Below, one piece after another: positions 23,131-32,482 of a stretch of 32,855 nucleotides of DNA. A program made the translations under genes and the position numbers. The first letter of the stretch is position 1. Each line of letters starts with the position of its first letter. Under the pieces are notes generated by a model. The model saw only the letters and a list, made by a program, of their open reading frames with translations. It was not told the origin of the DNA and made no database searches. The DNA comes from Magnetococcales bacterium (GTDB lineage: Bacteria > Pseudomonadota > Magnetococcia > Magnetococcales > JADFZT01): positions 1-32,855 of the forward strand of contig JADFZT010000058.1 of the NCBI GenBank assembly GCA_015232395.1, written 5' to 3'.

Positions 23131-25587
23131 TCAATAAAGCCCTTCATCAAAGCCCACATCGTTCTCCAAAATGGTGGGGCCTTGGGGGGGGTTGGGCTTT
23201 TCATCCCCTTTAAAAACCTCCAAAACCGATTTTTTGGTCTGGGCGCCTACCGGTCCGCCGGTCAGGGCATCCACCTCCTCCATGTGGATGCCGGGGGGAA
23301 CCGGAAAATCACTCAGAGGCTTATTTTCCAAAGCGGCCCCCATAAAATCAACCCAGATGGGCAGTGCTGCCCGGGAACCGGTCTCCCGGTAGCCCAAAAC
23401 CGAATAATCATCCAACCCCACCCAGACCACTGTCACCAGGGAGGGGCTGTAGCCGATGAACCAGGCATCCCTGAGATCGTTGGTGGTGCCGGTTTTGCCA
23501 GCGAGGGGCCGTTTCAGCTTGCGAGCCCGGCGACCGGTTCCCCGCTCCACCACCCCCTTGAGCAGGCTGGTCACCTGATAGGCGGTTTCCGGAGAGATCA
23601 CCCGGGTACCGAAGAGGGGAGCCTCCTGAAGATGCTCCTGACCGGGTTCCGGCTTGAGCACCCCTTTCACCGGCTCCTGATGGCAGAGCAGGCAGTCTCC
23701 CCCAGGATGGCGATGGATGGTGCGACCAAAGCGATCCTGAACCCGGGCGATGTAGACCGGATCCACCAGCTTGCCGCCGTTGCCGAACACCCCATAGGCC
23801 GAGGCCATCTTGAGAGGGGTAAATCCCACGGACCCCAGGGCCAGGGAAAGATCGTGGCGGGAGGAAGGGATATCCAGGCCAAAGCGGCTGATATAGGGCA
23901 GAGCCGTATCCAATCCCAGGCTTTTCAACAGACGAATGGTCACCAGATTGCGGGAGTGCTCCAGAGCGATCCGCAGGGTGGTGGGGCCATAAAATTTTTG
24001 CTCATAGTTTTCCGCCCGCCAAGTTTTCAACTCTCCGGTGTCAGAATCCCGATAAGTCAGGGGAATGGGGCTGTCGTCGATACGGCTGACCGGGGAATAG
24101 CCGTTGTCGAGACCGGCGGCATAGAGAATGGGCTTGAAGGCTGAACCGGGCTGGCGGCGGCTTTGGGTAGCGCGGTTAAATTCGCTGCGGCCAAAATCAT
24201 ATCCACCCACCAGGGCCAAAATTTGACCGGTATGGGGATCCAGAGCCACCAGAGACCCTTCGGCATCGGGCTCCTGGGCCAGGCGAACAACCCCTTTTTC
24301 ATCCCCTTCCTCAGGCATCTCCACCAGGATGACATCCCCGGCCTGGAGCACTTCAGCGACCTTTTTGCGAGAGGGGCCCAGCCGTTTTTTCTTGCCTTTA
24401 CGCTCTCTGGCCCAGCGCACCCCTTCCAGGGTCAGTTCCACTTTTGTTTCGTCCGCCAGCAGCACCTGGGCGCTGCCGGTGGTTTTTTCACCCACCGAGA
24501 GGACCACCCCTTTAAGATAACCGGCAACAGTAGCGGGCTCCTCGCGGTTTTCATCCAGCCAGATGTCCAGGGCGATATCGTCGGTGGCGGGGAGTTTGGC
24601 CAGAGGGCCGCGATAGCCGTGACGCCGGTCATAGTCGATGAGTCCCCGGCGAATCGCCGCTTGGGCGGCCCGTTGCAGGCGGGGATCCAGGGAGGTGTGG
24701 ATATCCAGCCCCCCTTTATAAAGCTGCCGACTGCCCCATTCGGCATAAATCGTGCGGCGGACATGTTCCAGATAGTGGGGTGCGACCTGTTCCAGGGGTT
24801 TCTGGGGACGGGCCAGCCCCAGAGTGGCTTCCCCGGCGATCCGGGACTCTTCAGCGGTGATGTAGCCTTCCTCTGCCATGCGTTGGAGGACCAGCTTTTG
24901 CCGTCGCTTGGCCGCCTCCGGGTGGCGCCAGGGGCTATACCAGCTGGGAGCCTTGGGCAGCCCCGCCAGCATGGCCATCTGTCCCAGATTAAGATCCGCC
25001 ACGTCTTTATTAAAATAGATCCGGGCCGCCGCCCCTACCCCGTAGGAGCCCGCACCCAGAAAAATCTGGTTGAGATAAAGCTCCAAAATTTCATCTTTGG
25101 TGAAGCGCTGCTCAATACGAATGGCGAGGATGATTTCCCGAATTTTGCGTTCCCAGGTGCGATCCAGGGTGAGCAAAAAGGTCTTGGCCACTTGCTGGGT
25201 AATGGTGGAAGCCCCTTGGACCACTTTTCCCGCCCGAACATTAGCGATCATGGCACGGAAAATGCTTGGTAGATTGATGCCCGGATGGCTGTAAAATTCG
25301 CTATCCTCAATGGCCAGAAAGGCATCAAGCTGGGTGCGGGGAACATCCCGCAGGGGCACAAACTGCCGTCGCTCGACAAAAAATTCCCCGAGCAGCTGGT
25401 AATCCCGGGCATAAACCCGGGTCAGCAGACTGGGGCGATAGTCGGCCAGGGAGTTTAGAGCAGGCAGATCCTTGGAGTAGCGCATATAGACCGCCCAGAC
25501 GGTCAATGCGCCGAGAACCATGGAGAGTAGTGTCAGGAAGAGAAAAAACCTGGACCACCGAAACCGTTTGGGCACGCTGTCATTCAT
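23131..25587 (-). CDS. mrcA: Bifunctional penicillin-binding protein 1A (transglycosylase/transpeptidase)
   Basis: This class A PBP polymerises and cross-links peptidoglycan at the outer face of the inner membrane. A short cytoplasmic tail and a membrane anchor (about 13-35) precede the GT51 transglycosylase with catalytic Glu94 in AIEDSEFYSHPG and GASTITQQVAKTF (125-137). An OB-like insert (about 340-435) is characteristic of PBP1A. The transpeptidase has the SxxK box SAFK (482-485), SRN (545-547) and KTGTT (698-702). The length of 818 residues is typical. A CxxCH motif (632-636) lies in the transpeptidase region. It is divergent from pilM, the usual neighbour arrangement of mrcA with the pil operon in many proteobacteria. 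Confidence 0.95.
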   Translation of the reverse strand: MNDSVPKRFRWSRFFLFLTLLSMVLGALTVWAVYMRYSKDLPALNSLADYRPSLLTRVYARDYQLLGEFFVERRQFVPLRDVPRTQLDAFLAIEDSEFYSHPGINLPSIFRAMIANVRAGKVVQGASTITQQVAKTFLLTLDRTWERKIREIILAIRIEQRFTKDEILELYLNQIFLGAGSYGVGAAARIYFNKDVADLNLGQMAMLAGLPKAPSWYSPWRHPEAAKRRQKLVLQRMAEEGYITAEESRIAGEATLGLARPQKPLEQVAPHYLEHVRRTIYAEWGSRQLYKGGLDIHTSLDPRLQRAAQAAIRRGLIDYDRRHGYRGPLAKLPATDDIALDIWLDENREEPATVAGYLKGVVLSVGEKTTGSAQVLLADETKVELTLEGVRWARERKGKKKRLGPSRKKVAEVLQAGDVILVEMPEEGDEKGVVRLAQEPDAEGSLVALDPHTGQILALVGGYDFGRSEFNRATQSRRQPGSAFKPILYAAGLDNGYSPVSRIDDSPIPLTYRDSDTGELKTWRAENYEQKFYGPTTLRIALEHSRNLVTIRLLKSLGLDTALPYISRFGLDIPSSRHDLSLALGSVGFTPLKMASAYGVFGNGGKLVDPVYIARVQDRFGRTIHRHPGGDCLLCHQEPVKGVLKPEPGQEHLQEAPLFGTRVISPETAYQVTSLLKGVVERGTGRRARKLKRPLAGKTGTTNDLRDAWFIGYSPSLVTVVWVGLDDYSVLGYRETGSRAALPIWVDFMGAALENKPLSDFPVPPGIHMEEVDALTGGPVGAQTKKSVLEVFKGDEKPNPPQGPTILENDVGFDEGLY

Positions 25588-25742
25588 GTTTTGGTGGGAA
25601 TCCGGGGATGAAAAAAATACAAGTCGCAGTGGATATGGGATCGGTTCTAAGTTAAGGTGATTCGATTCAGCTCGACCCTTGAGCCAAGCTTAACCAATCC
25701 AGCGCGCCAAATCATCGGAAAACATTTTTTTAAAGCCAAAGC

Positions 25743-26816
25743 ATGCTTCCTTTTCTATCCAATACCAAGCCCATCGTGGGGCTCGACATCGGCTCCGGCG
25801 CCATCAAGGCAGTCGAGTTAAAGCCTGCCGGCAAGCAGTGGCGCCTCCACCGCTTTGGCATGAAGCCCCTGGCACCCGAGGCCGTTGTCAACGGCCAGAT
25901 CAAAGACATGGAGGGTGTCACCCAGGCGATTCGTGATCTGATGGCGGAAAAAAAGTTTTCCACCAAGCGGGTCGCTACCGCTGTCAGTGGCTCTGCCGTC
26001 ATCGTCAAAAAGATTCAGTTGGGTATCATGCCTGAACTGGAACTCGAAGACCAGATTTCCCTGGAGGCCGAGGAGTATATTCCATTTGACATCGAAGAGG
26101 TCCATCTGGATTTCCAGATCCTGGGCAACGATGGCGAAAACATGGATGTCCTGCTTTCAGCCTGCAAAAAGGATGCGGTCAACAACCGACTGGAAGCGCT
26201 GGAAACAGCCGGACTGCATGCAGCGGTGTGCGATCTGGATCTTTTCTGCATCGCCAACGCCTACGATCAAATTTTAAAACCCCAGGCCCCGGAAGAGGAA
26301 GAGACCGTCGCCCTGGTCAACGTCGGTGCGGCACTCACCAACCTCACCATTTTGCACAACTCCGATCCCCTCTTCACCCGGGATCTGATGTTTGGCAGCG
26401 CCACGCTCACCAAAGAGATCCAACAGCGTTATGGCCTCTCCAGCGAAGAGGCCGAGCGCCTCAAATGCGTCACCGCTGAAAATAGCGCCGACAACCCCAC
26501 CATTCCCAGGGATCTCCAGACCGAAGCGATCACTCCCTTTCTGGAACAGCTGATGCGTCAGGTGGGGCAATCCCTGGATTTTTTCAAAGGCACCAACCCC
26601 CAACAGCCGATCAATGCCCTTCTGCTCTCCGGCGGGGGGGGGATGACCGGGGGTATCGTCAAATTGATGACCGAACACTCCGGCCTGCAGGTACGACTGG
26701 TTGATCCGCTTCTCGGTTTGAAGGCAGGCCGCTCAGCCAGGAAAAGCCTGGAGTTTCAAAAGATGGCCCCCAGCTTCATGGTGGCGGTGGGTCTGGCTCT
26801 CAGGGGAGCGGCATAA
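25743..26816 (+). CDS. pilM: Type IV pilus inner-membrane platform protein PilM
   Basis: PilM is a cytoplasmic actin-like ATP-binding protein that binds the N-terminal tail of PilN and links the pilus motor to the alignment complex. It has the phosphate-1 motif PIVGLDIGSGAIKAVEL (10-26), the second nucleotide motif LVNVGAALTNLTIL, and LLSGGGGMTGGI near residue 295. The 357-residue length is normal. It is the first gene of the pil operon; its TAA overlaps the pilN ATG by one base. No promoter I would defend is seen in the 155-base region shared with mrcA. Confidence 0.95.
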   Translation: MLPFLSNTKPIVGLDIGSGAIKAVELKPAGKQWRLHRFGMKPLAPEAVVNGQIKDMEGVTQAIRDLMAEKKFSTKRVATAVSGSAVIVKKIQLGIMPELELEDQISLEAEEYIPFDIEEVHLDFQILGNDGENMDVLLSACKKDAVNNRLEALETAGLHAAVCDLDLFCIANAYDQILKPQAPEEEETVALVNVGAALTNLTILHNSDPLFTRDLMFGSATLTKEIQQRYGLSSEEAERLKCVTAENSADNPTIPRDLQTEAITPFLEQLMRQVGQSLDFFKGTNPQQPINALLLSGGGGMTGGIVKLMTEHSGLQVRLVDPLLGLKAGRSARKSLEFQKMAPSFMVAVGLALRGAA

Positions 26817-27397
26817 TGATCAAAATCAATCTGCTACCCTACCGCGACGCCCGCCGCCAGAAGGTGATGCAGGGCATCCTGATTTTTTGGTTTCTGATGG
26901 CTGCTGCCGGGGCAGGGGCGGCCTATGGGGTGGATTATACCATCAACCAGGAAATCGACGCCAAAAAGCAGATCCGCAAAAAAAACGACCACCAGATCGA
27001 CAAGCTCAACGAAAAGCTGGGAGAAATCAAAGACATCAAGGCCAAAAAAGAGGCCGTCCAGGCGCTTCTGGATACCATCGAGCGCCTGCAACAGGCCCGT
27101 TTTCTCCAGGTCCACGTTTTGGATGAGCTGAGCCGCGCCATTCCCCCCAAGGTATGGCTGATGCGCCTGACCACCAGAGAACAGCTCCTGGAGTTGACCG
27201 GCAAGGCCCAATCCAACGCCATGGTGGCGGACTTTATGAACAACCTGAACGCCTCACCCTATTTTTCCCAGGTCAAGCTCAGCAAAATTTTGAGTGATAC
27301 GGAAGGGGAGCACAAGGTCAAGCGGTTCATCCTGAAAGCGGAAATCACTCCCCCGGCAGCCGCCAAGGATGCCGACGCCAAGGATGAGGAGAAATAG
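26816..27397 (+). CDS. pilN: Type IV pilus assembly protein PilN
   Basis: PilN is a bitopic inner-membrane protein that heterodimerises with PilO. The N-terminal INLLPYR motif (residues 4-10) is the conserved PilM-docking peptide. A single membrane span follows (about 20-38), then a Lys/Glu-rich coiled coil and the ferredoxin-like periplasmic domain with VWLMRLTTREQLLELTG. An unusual charged Ala/Lys/Asp tail (KDADAKDEEK) ends the protein. The gene overlaps pilM and is two bases from pilO. Confidence 0.93.
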   Translation: MIKINLLPYRDARRQKVMQGILIFWFLMAAAGAGAAYGVDYTINQEIDAKKQIRKKNDHQIDKLNEKLGEIKDIKAKKEAVQALLDTIERLQQARFLQVHVLDELSRAIPPKVWLMRLTTREQLLELTGKAQSNAMVADFMNNLNASPYFSQVKLSKILSDTEGEHKVKRFILKAEITPPAAAKDADAKDEEK

Positions 27398-27399
27398 CC

Positions 27400-28029
27400 G
27401 TGGAACTGGGTTTTGATCCCATCGTCATCCTGCGTCTGAAGCTGATCGAAAAGATCGGTATCGGCATCGGCGTGATTATCGCCATTGCTGCCGGCTACTG
27501 GTATTTCCTCTATCAGGGACATCAGGAAGCTCTGGACAAGCTCAACACGGAGCTTAAGGAGCAGGAGCTTAAAATCAACACCAAAAAACGGATGTTGACC
27601 AAACTCCCGGAGCTGCGCAAAGAGCTGGAAGATCTCAAGGAAAAGGAAATCATCGCCCTTCGGGAGCTGCCCACCACCAACGAAATCCCTGCTCTTCTGA
27701 CCAACATTTCCCACGCTGGTCACGCCCAGGGTCTGGAATTTCAGCTCTTCGCACCCCGCAAGGAGGAAGAGCGGGATTTTTATGCTGAAGTACCGGTGGA
27801 TCTGAAATTTATCGGCTCCTACCACGACTCGGCGCTCTTCATGAATCAAGTCGCGCAGCTGCCTCGCATCGTCAACGTCTCCGATATCTCCATGATACCC
27901 GGTGGGGGCACCGCTTCCAGCAACCTGACCACCGTGGCCAAGGCCACCACCTACCGTTATCTGGAGCCGGAACTGGAGACAGAGGGTGAAAAGGGCAAGG
28001 ACAAGAAGGGCAAGAGGCCAAAGAAATGA
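27400..28029 (+). CDS. pilO: Type IV pilus assembly protein PilO
   Basis: This inner-membrane partner of PilN has a GTG start two bases after the pilN stop, one membrane span (about 19-37), a coiled coil (LDKLNTELKEQELKINTKKRM) and a periplasmic domain with LPTTNEIPALLTNISHAGHAQGLEFQLF, a conserved PilO stretch. It ends in a Lys/Gly-rich tail. Its TGA overlaps the pilP ATG (ATGA). Confidence 0.93.
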   Translation: MELGFDPIVILRLKLIEKIGIGIGVIIAIAAGYWYFLYQGHQEALDKLNTELKEQELKINTKKRMLTKLPELRKELEDLKEKEIIALRELPTTNEIPALLTNISHAGHAQGLEFQLFAPRKEEERDFYAEVPVDLKFIGSYHDSALFMNQVAQLPRIVNVSDISMIPGGGTASSNLTTVAKATTYRYLEPELETEGEKGKDKKGKRPKK

Positions 28030-28772
28030 TCAAGCCCCTTTCCACAGCCGGAACACTCCTTGCCGCCTGTCTGATCACCCCGATGCTGGCTGACACGGCC
28101 CACGCCCAGATCGACATCACGACACCCGTGGTGGAAAATCTGGACGCGGGTAAAAAAGCCGCAGCTCAACTGGCCCAAAAAAATCCCGGCCTGGCAGCCA
28201 CGGATCCCGATCAGGCCCCTGGGGGTTCTCTCGAAGAGATGCCTGCCAGAGAGGCAATGGCTCAAAATCCGACTGCCGACCAAGCCCCCCGGAGAGCCCC
28301 TTCGGCTGAAGGCAGCCAACCGATGATGGAAGCGGCCACTGAACAGGCCGTCGACCCCCTTAGTTTCAGCGTCAAAGTGGCCCCAAAAGAGGTCTTCATC
28401 TATCGCCCGGAAGGCAAGCGGGATCCCTTTGACAATCCTTTCAAGGGGGTGGCGCCCGTCGAGGACGAAACCACCATTAAAATCAACCGGCCCAAGCGGA
28501 TCAAAGAGCCTCTGGAAGCTTTCCAGCTGGACAGTCTGCATCTGGTTGCCATTCTTTTCAATATCGAAGGACAGGAACCCGTTGCCATGATTCAAGACAC
28601 CACCGGCAAGGGCCATTTGGTTAAAACGGGTCACTATCTCGGGGTCAACGAAGGGCGGATCATCACCATTGAAGATGGCGCCGTTCTGATCGTCGAACCA
28701 ACACCCACTCAACTTGACCCCAAAGCAACCCGCACCACCACGTTGCGGTTGCATGGAGAGGAAAACGAATAA
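28026..28772 (+). CDS. pilP: Type IV pilus assembly protein PilP
   Basis: PilP connects the PilNO complex to the PilQ secretin through the periplasm. The N-terminal signal (KPLSTAGTLLAACLITPMLADTAHAQ) is followed by a disordered Ala/Gln/Pro-rich linker of about 90 residues. The C-terminal HR domain has FIYRPEGKRDPFDNPF, PLEAFQLDSLHLVAILF and LVKTGHYLGVNEGRI, which are diagnostic of PilP. PilP is normally a lipoprotein: LAAC at 12-15 could be a lipobox, but the hydrophobic stretch before it is very short, and AHA-Q later looks like a signal peptidase I site. The lipidation state is therefore unclear. The linker is longer than usual. Confidence 0.92.
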   Translation: MIKPLSTAGTLLAACLITPMLADTAHAQIDITTPVVENLDAGKKAAAQLAQKNPGLAATDPDQAPGGSLEEMPAREAMAQNPTADQAPRRAPSAEGSQPMMEAATEQAVDPLSFSVKVAPKEVFIYRPEGKRDPFDNPFKGVAPVEDETTIKINRPKRIKEPLEAFQLDSLHLVAILFNIEGQEPVAMIQDTTGKGHLVKTGHYLGVNEGRIITIEDGAVLIVEPTPTQLDPKATRTTTLRLHGEENE

Positions 28773-31327
28773 TGTCCAAGGGATTATCATTGGCCATTCT
28801 TCTGGCTTGTACCGTAGGGCTTTCCGGCTGTGCCGAATGGCCCAATCCACTGGCTTCCTCCAGCGATCAGGCCCCCGCGGCCAGCGCAGCGGAAACCAAT
28901 GCCGCATCAGAGGCGACCACCACCGAAGCCAGCGCCAAAAAGGCTGCTTCAGCCGCAGCCGATACCGAGATGGATGTCCCGCGCATCTCCCGGATCGAAG
29001 CGGTGGAGAGCGGTCAGGGTTCCCGGATTTCGATTTTTGGGGCCACGCCGGACAAATATCAGGTCTATCAGCTGGACAATCCCCCCCGTCTGCTCCTGAC
29101 CCTGCCGGGCATGGAGATGGATCCCACGGTCCAGCCCCTCACGGTGGATCTGCCCACGGTGGGCGACCTGTTCCCCAGCAATACCGGGGATGAGGGGGCA
29201 CGCCTGGAGATCACCCTCAAGGGGGATACCCAGTATGAAGTACAAGAGCGGGTTGGCGGGCTCGATATTTACATTCTCAGCCTAACCCAGGAAGAGACCA
29301 GCGGTGCCACCCAAATCCAGGATGTGCGCATCAGCGAAAGTGAAACAGGCACCCGCATTCAACTGCTGGGTTCTGGAACCATTGTCAACCCCAAGGCGAT
29401 CCGCCTGAACAACCCCCCCCGTCTGGTGGTGGACATGACCGGACTGTCCGAGCCGGTGGAACCCCGTCACTTCCAGGTACTCTCCGACGAGGTCCGTACC
29501 GTTCGTCTGGGGGGCAGCGCTGGCAAGGCCCGCCTTCTGGTGGAGCTGACCGATGCCCAGGTGATCTTTGAACTGGAAGAGGAGTCCGGATTGCCGGTCA
29601 TTCTCCTGGCCCATCAATCCGCTGACCGTACAGCCACTCAAGCGGCTCTGAAGACCCCTATCGAGGAAGAATCAACCCTGGCAGCAGGCGTGGAGGCGGT
29701 GGACTTTACCCTGGATGGTGAGAATGCCCTGGTTCGCGTTCGTCTCTCCAAAACCGATGTGGTGGTCGACAGCCACCAGGATGGCACCAATCTGATTATC
29801 GATCTGGAGGGAATGGCCATTCCCCAGGAGCTGATTCGTCGCCTGGATGTAAGCGACTTTGGCAGCCCTGTCAACACTGTGGACACCTATCCCCAGGGGG
29901 ACAATGCCCGCCTGGTGGCGGCTTTGCAGGATCCCAGCTCCCGTCATGAAATTTTGCAAAAAGGACAGGAGATCCAGCTCAAGGTGATGCCCGCCAGCCC
30001 TTCCGGCGCCAGCAGCACCATCGGCGGCACCGACGGCACCACCTATACCGGCAAGCGGATATCCATGGATTTCAAGGATATCGACGTTCAAAACGCCTTT
30101 AAGCTGCTGGCTCAGATCAGCAACCTCAACATCATTCTTTCCGACACCGTCACCGGCACTCTCACCATGCGTCTGGTGGAGGTGCCCTGGGATCAAGCCT
30201 TGGATCTGATGCTGGAAGCCAAGGGTCTGGGCCGGGTGCAGCAGGGCAATGTTTTACGCATCGCCCCCCTGTCGGAAATCCAGCAAAACGCCCAGGATCG
30301 ACTTCAGGTACAGGAGAGCAATCAGCAGCTCGATCCCCTGGTCACGGAAATGATTCCGGTCAGCTTTGCTTCCGCTCCCGACATCCGCACCCTGCTGATG
30401 GAGGGGGATCAAACCCAAGGCACCCGGATTCTCTCCACCCGGGGGACGGTCTCCATTGATGCGCGCACCAACACCCTGATCGTCAAGGACAGCGTCACCA
30501 ACCTGGCCAAAATCCGGGAGATGGTCTCCAAGCTCGACAAGCCCATTCCCCAGGTGTTGATCGAGGCTCGCATTGTCGAAATGGATCGCTCCAGCTCCAT
30601 GGCGCTGGGCATCAACTGGGGGTTCAACTATAAAAACACCCTCAACAACAACTTTGCCATCTCCGACTCCGCCGCCAACGCCTACACCACCCATCAGGAT
30701 GCCACCAACACCTATGAACGGCGGGCCAGCATGAGTGGCAACACGGCGCAAAATGTCTCTCTGATGCCATCCACCACGGTGGGGCAGATCGGCCTGCACA
30801 TGGGCTCCATCTCTCCCCTGCTGGATCTCGACATCGAACTGGGTGCCCTGGAGACCCAAGGCTATGCCAAGACCATCTCCAGTCCCCGGGTGCTCACCAC
30901 CAACAATCAGCTGGCCTCCATCAACCAGGGGATCAACCAACCCTATCCCACGGAGTCTGAAAGCGGTGGTGTGACCTACGCCTATATTCAGGCGGATCTG
31001 AGCTTGGAGGTGACCCCCCAGGTCACCCCCAACGGCTATATCACCCTGGCGGTTGCCGCCACCAACAACTCTCTGGGCTCCTCCTCTTCCGTGGGCGCAC
31101 CTCCCCCCATCAACACCAAGGAGGTGAACACCAACGTGCTGGTGAAAAATGGCGAAACCATCGTGCTGGGCGGTATTTTTCAGGACATCGCCACCGATGG
31201 TAACAGCGCGGTGCCCGAACTCCACAAGATTCCCTTTTTGGGCTGGCTCTTCAAAAACAAATCGATCTCCAGCAGCCAGACCGAGCTGTTGATCTTCATC
31301 ACCCCCCGGATCATCAATCCCGAGTGA
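28772..31327 (+). CDS. pilQ: Type IV pilus secretin PilQ
   Basis: PilQ forms the outer-membrane channel for the pilus. The 851-residue protein begins with a lipoprotein-type signal (LSGC, cleavage before Cys20) and an Ala/Glu/Ser-rich linker. Peptidoglycan-binding AMIN domains occupy about 71-170 and 181-282, with a third AMIN-like repeat at about 305-405. A secretin/TonB short N-domain (STN) spans about 428-500 (ISMDFKDIDVQNAFKLLAQISNLNIIL), then the NolW/N1 domain (about 520-590) and the secretin barrel ending SQTELLIFITPRIINPE. It overlaps pilP by one base and aroB by four (GTGA). Confidence 0.95.
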   Translation: MSKGLSLAILLACTVGLSGCAEWPNPLASSSDQAPAASAAETNAASEATTTEASAKKAASAAADTEMDVPRISRIEAVESGQGSRISIFGATPDKYQVYQLDNPPRLLLTLPGMEMDPTVQPLTVDLPTVGDLFPSNTGDEGARLEITLKGDTQYEVQERVGGLDIYILSLTQEETSGATQIQDVRISESETGTRIQLLGSGTIVNPKAIRLNNPPRLVVDMTGLSEPVEPRHFQVLSDEVRTVRLGGSAGKARLLVELTDAQVIFELEEESGLPVILLAHQSADRTATQAALKTPIEEESTLAAGVEAVDFTLDGENALVRVRLSKTDVVVDSHQDGTNLIIDLEGMAIPQELIRRLDVSDFGSPVNTVDTYPQGDNARLVAALQDPSSRHEILQKGQEIQLKVMPASPSGASSTIGGTDGTTYTGKRISMDFKDIDVQNAFKLLAQISNLNIILSDTVTGTLTMRLVEVPWDQALDLMLEAKGLGRVQQGNVLRIAPLSEIQQNAQDRLQVQESNQQLDPLVTEMIPVSFASAPDIRTLLMEGDQTQGTRILSTRGTVSIDARTNTLIVKDSVTNLAKIREMVSKLDKPIPQVLIEARIVEMDRSSSMALGINWGFNYKNTLNNNFAISDSAANAYTTHQDATNTYERRASMSGNTAQNVSLMPSTTVGQIGLHMGSISPLLDLDIELGALETQGYAKTISSPRVLTTNNQLASINQGINQPYPTESESGGVTYAYIQADLSLEVTPQVTPNGYITLAVAATNNSLGSSSSVGAPPPINTKEVNTNVLVKNGETIVLGGIFQDIATDGNSAVPELHKIPFLGWLFKNKSISSSQTELLIFITPRIINPE

Positions 31328-32421
31328 ACGACCACCGCACACTCTCCCTGGATCTCGGTCCCCGCTCCTACGACATTGTCGTGGGTGCGGGGCTTCTGGA
31401 TTCCCTTGGTGCCCGCTTAAGCCCGCTTCTTCCCGGCCCCCAGGTCGCGGTGGTGAGCAACGACACCATCGCCCCGCTCTATATGGAACGGATGGTGGCT
31501 TCTCTCAAAGCCGCCGGGCTCACCCCCCTGGAAATTCTCCTCCCGGATGGGGAAAAGTATAAAGACTGGCACCATTTGCAAACCATATTCGACGCCCTCA
31601 TCGAAAACCGCTTCGAACGCTCCTGCACCCTTTTGGCGCTGGGTGGGGGCGTGGTGGGGGATATGACCGGATATGCAGCAGCTTCGTTTTTGCGAGGAGT
31701 CCACTTTGTACAGGTTCCCACCACCCTGCTCTCCCAGGTGGATGCCTCAGTGGGGGGCAAGACCGGCATCAACCACCCCTTGGGTAAAAATCTGATCGGC
31801 GCTTTTTATCAGCCCAAGCTGGTGGGAATCGATCTCGACACCCTGGCCACCCTCCCCCGCCGGGAGCTTTTGGCGGGTCTGGCAGAGGTGATCAAGTATG
31901 GCATCATCTGGGATGGGGAGCTGTTTGAGCGGATTGAAAAAAATCTCGATGGCCTGCTCGCCCTGGATCCGGCACTGATCGGCAAGATTATTTATGACTG
32001 CTGCGCCATCAAGGCGGAAGTGGTCAACCTGGACGAACGGGAAGCTGGCACCCGGGCGCTACTCAACCTGGGCCACACCTTTGGCCATGCCATCGAATCA
32101 TTGGCCGGTTATGGGGTGCTGCTCCATGGGGAAGGTGTGGCGATTGGTATGGTGATGGCGGCGGATCTTTCCCAGCGGATGGGACTTTGCAGCCAAGGGG
32201 AAACCCAACGGATTCGCACCCTTCTGGAGCGGGCCGGACTGCCGGTCAAAGCGCCCCGATTCCCGGTGGAAAATTATCTGGAGGCGATGACCCGGGATAA
32301 AAAGGTGACCGCCGGGCGCATCCGCTTTGTGGTGGTGGATAAAATTGGCAAGGCCCATGTCACGGCTGATGCGCCTGTTGAGATGGTTTCGGCTGCGATT
32401 CTTGAAAATATGGTGGACTGA
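31324..32421 (+). CDS. aroB: 3-dehydroquinate synthase
   Basis: AroB converts DAHP to 3-dehydroquinate, the second step of the shikimate pathway; it is a cytosolic NAD+- and metal-dependent enzyme. Seen are LPDGEKYK (substrate site), LALGGGVVGDMTGYAAASFLRGV (NAD loop), PTTLLSQVDASVGGKTGINHPLGKNLIGAFYQP, the metal ligand Glu in GLAEVIKYG, and metal-binding LGHTFGHAIE plus LLHGEGVAIGM. The length of 365 residues is normal. The GTG start overlaps the pilQ TGA. The aroK gene often found between pilQ and aroB is missing here. Confidence 0.97.
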   Translation: MNDHRTLSLDLGPRSYDIVVGAGLLDSLGARLSPLLPGPQVAVVSNDTIAPLYMERMVASLKAAGLTPLEILLPDGEKYKDWHHLQTIFDALIENRFERSCTLLALGGGVVGDMTGYAAASFLRGVHFVQVPTTLLSQVDASVGGKTGINHPLGKNLIGAFYQPKLVGIDLDTLATLPRRELLAGLAEVIKYGIIWDGELFERIEKNLDGLLALDPALIGKIIYDCCAIKAEVVNLDEREAGTRALLNLGHTFGHAIESLAGYGVLLHGEGVAIGMVMAADLSQRMGLCSQGETQRIRTLLERAGLPVKAPRFPVENYLEAMTRDKKVTAGRIRFVVVDKIGKAHVTADAPVEMVSAAILENMVD

Positions 32422-32482
32422 ACAGCTTGTCGGATGGGTAAGCTGTGGAAAGCGTACCCAATCAAGAGGGATGTGTTGTTTT

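Noticed and set aside
22987-25272. Two long plus-strand open frames (22987-24144 and 24163-25272) opposite mrcA
   Set aside because: They are antisense shadows of a clear PBP1A gene with all catalytic motifs. Their translations show no domain and no proper start signals.
30254-31342. 362-residue minus-strand open frame opposite pilQ
   Set aside because: It is a Gly/His/Asp-rich shadow of the secretin domain and has no independent support.
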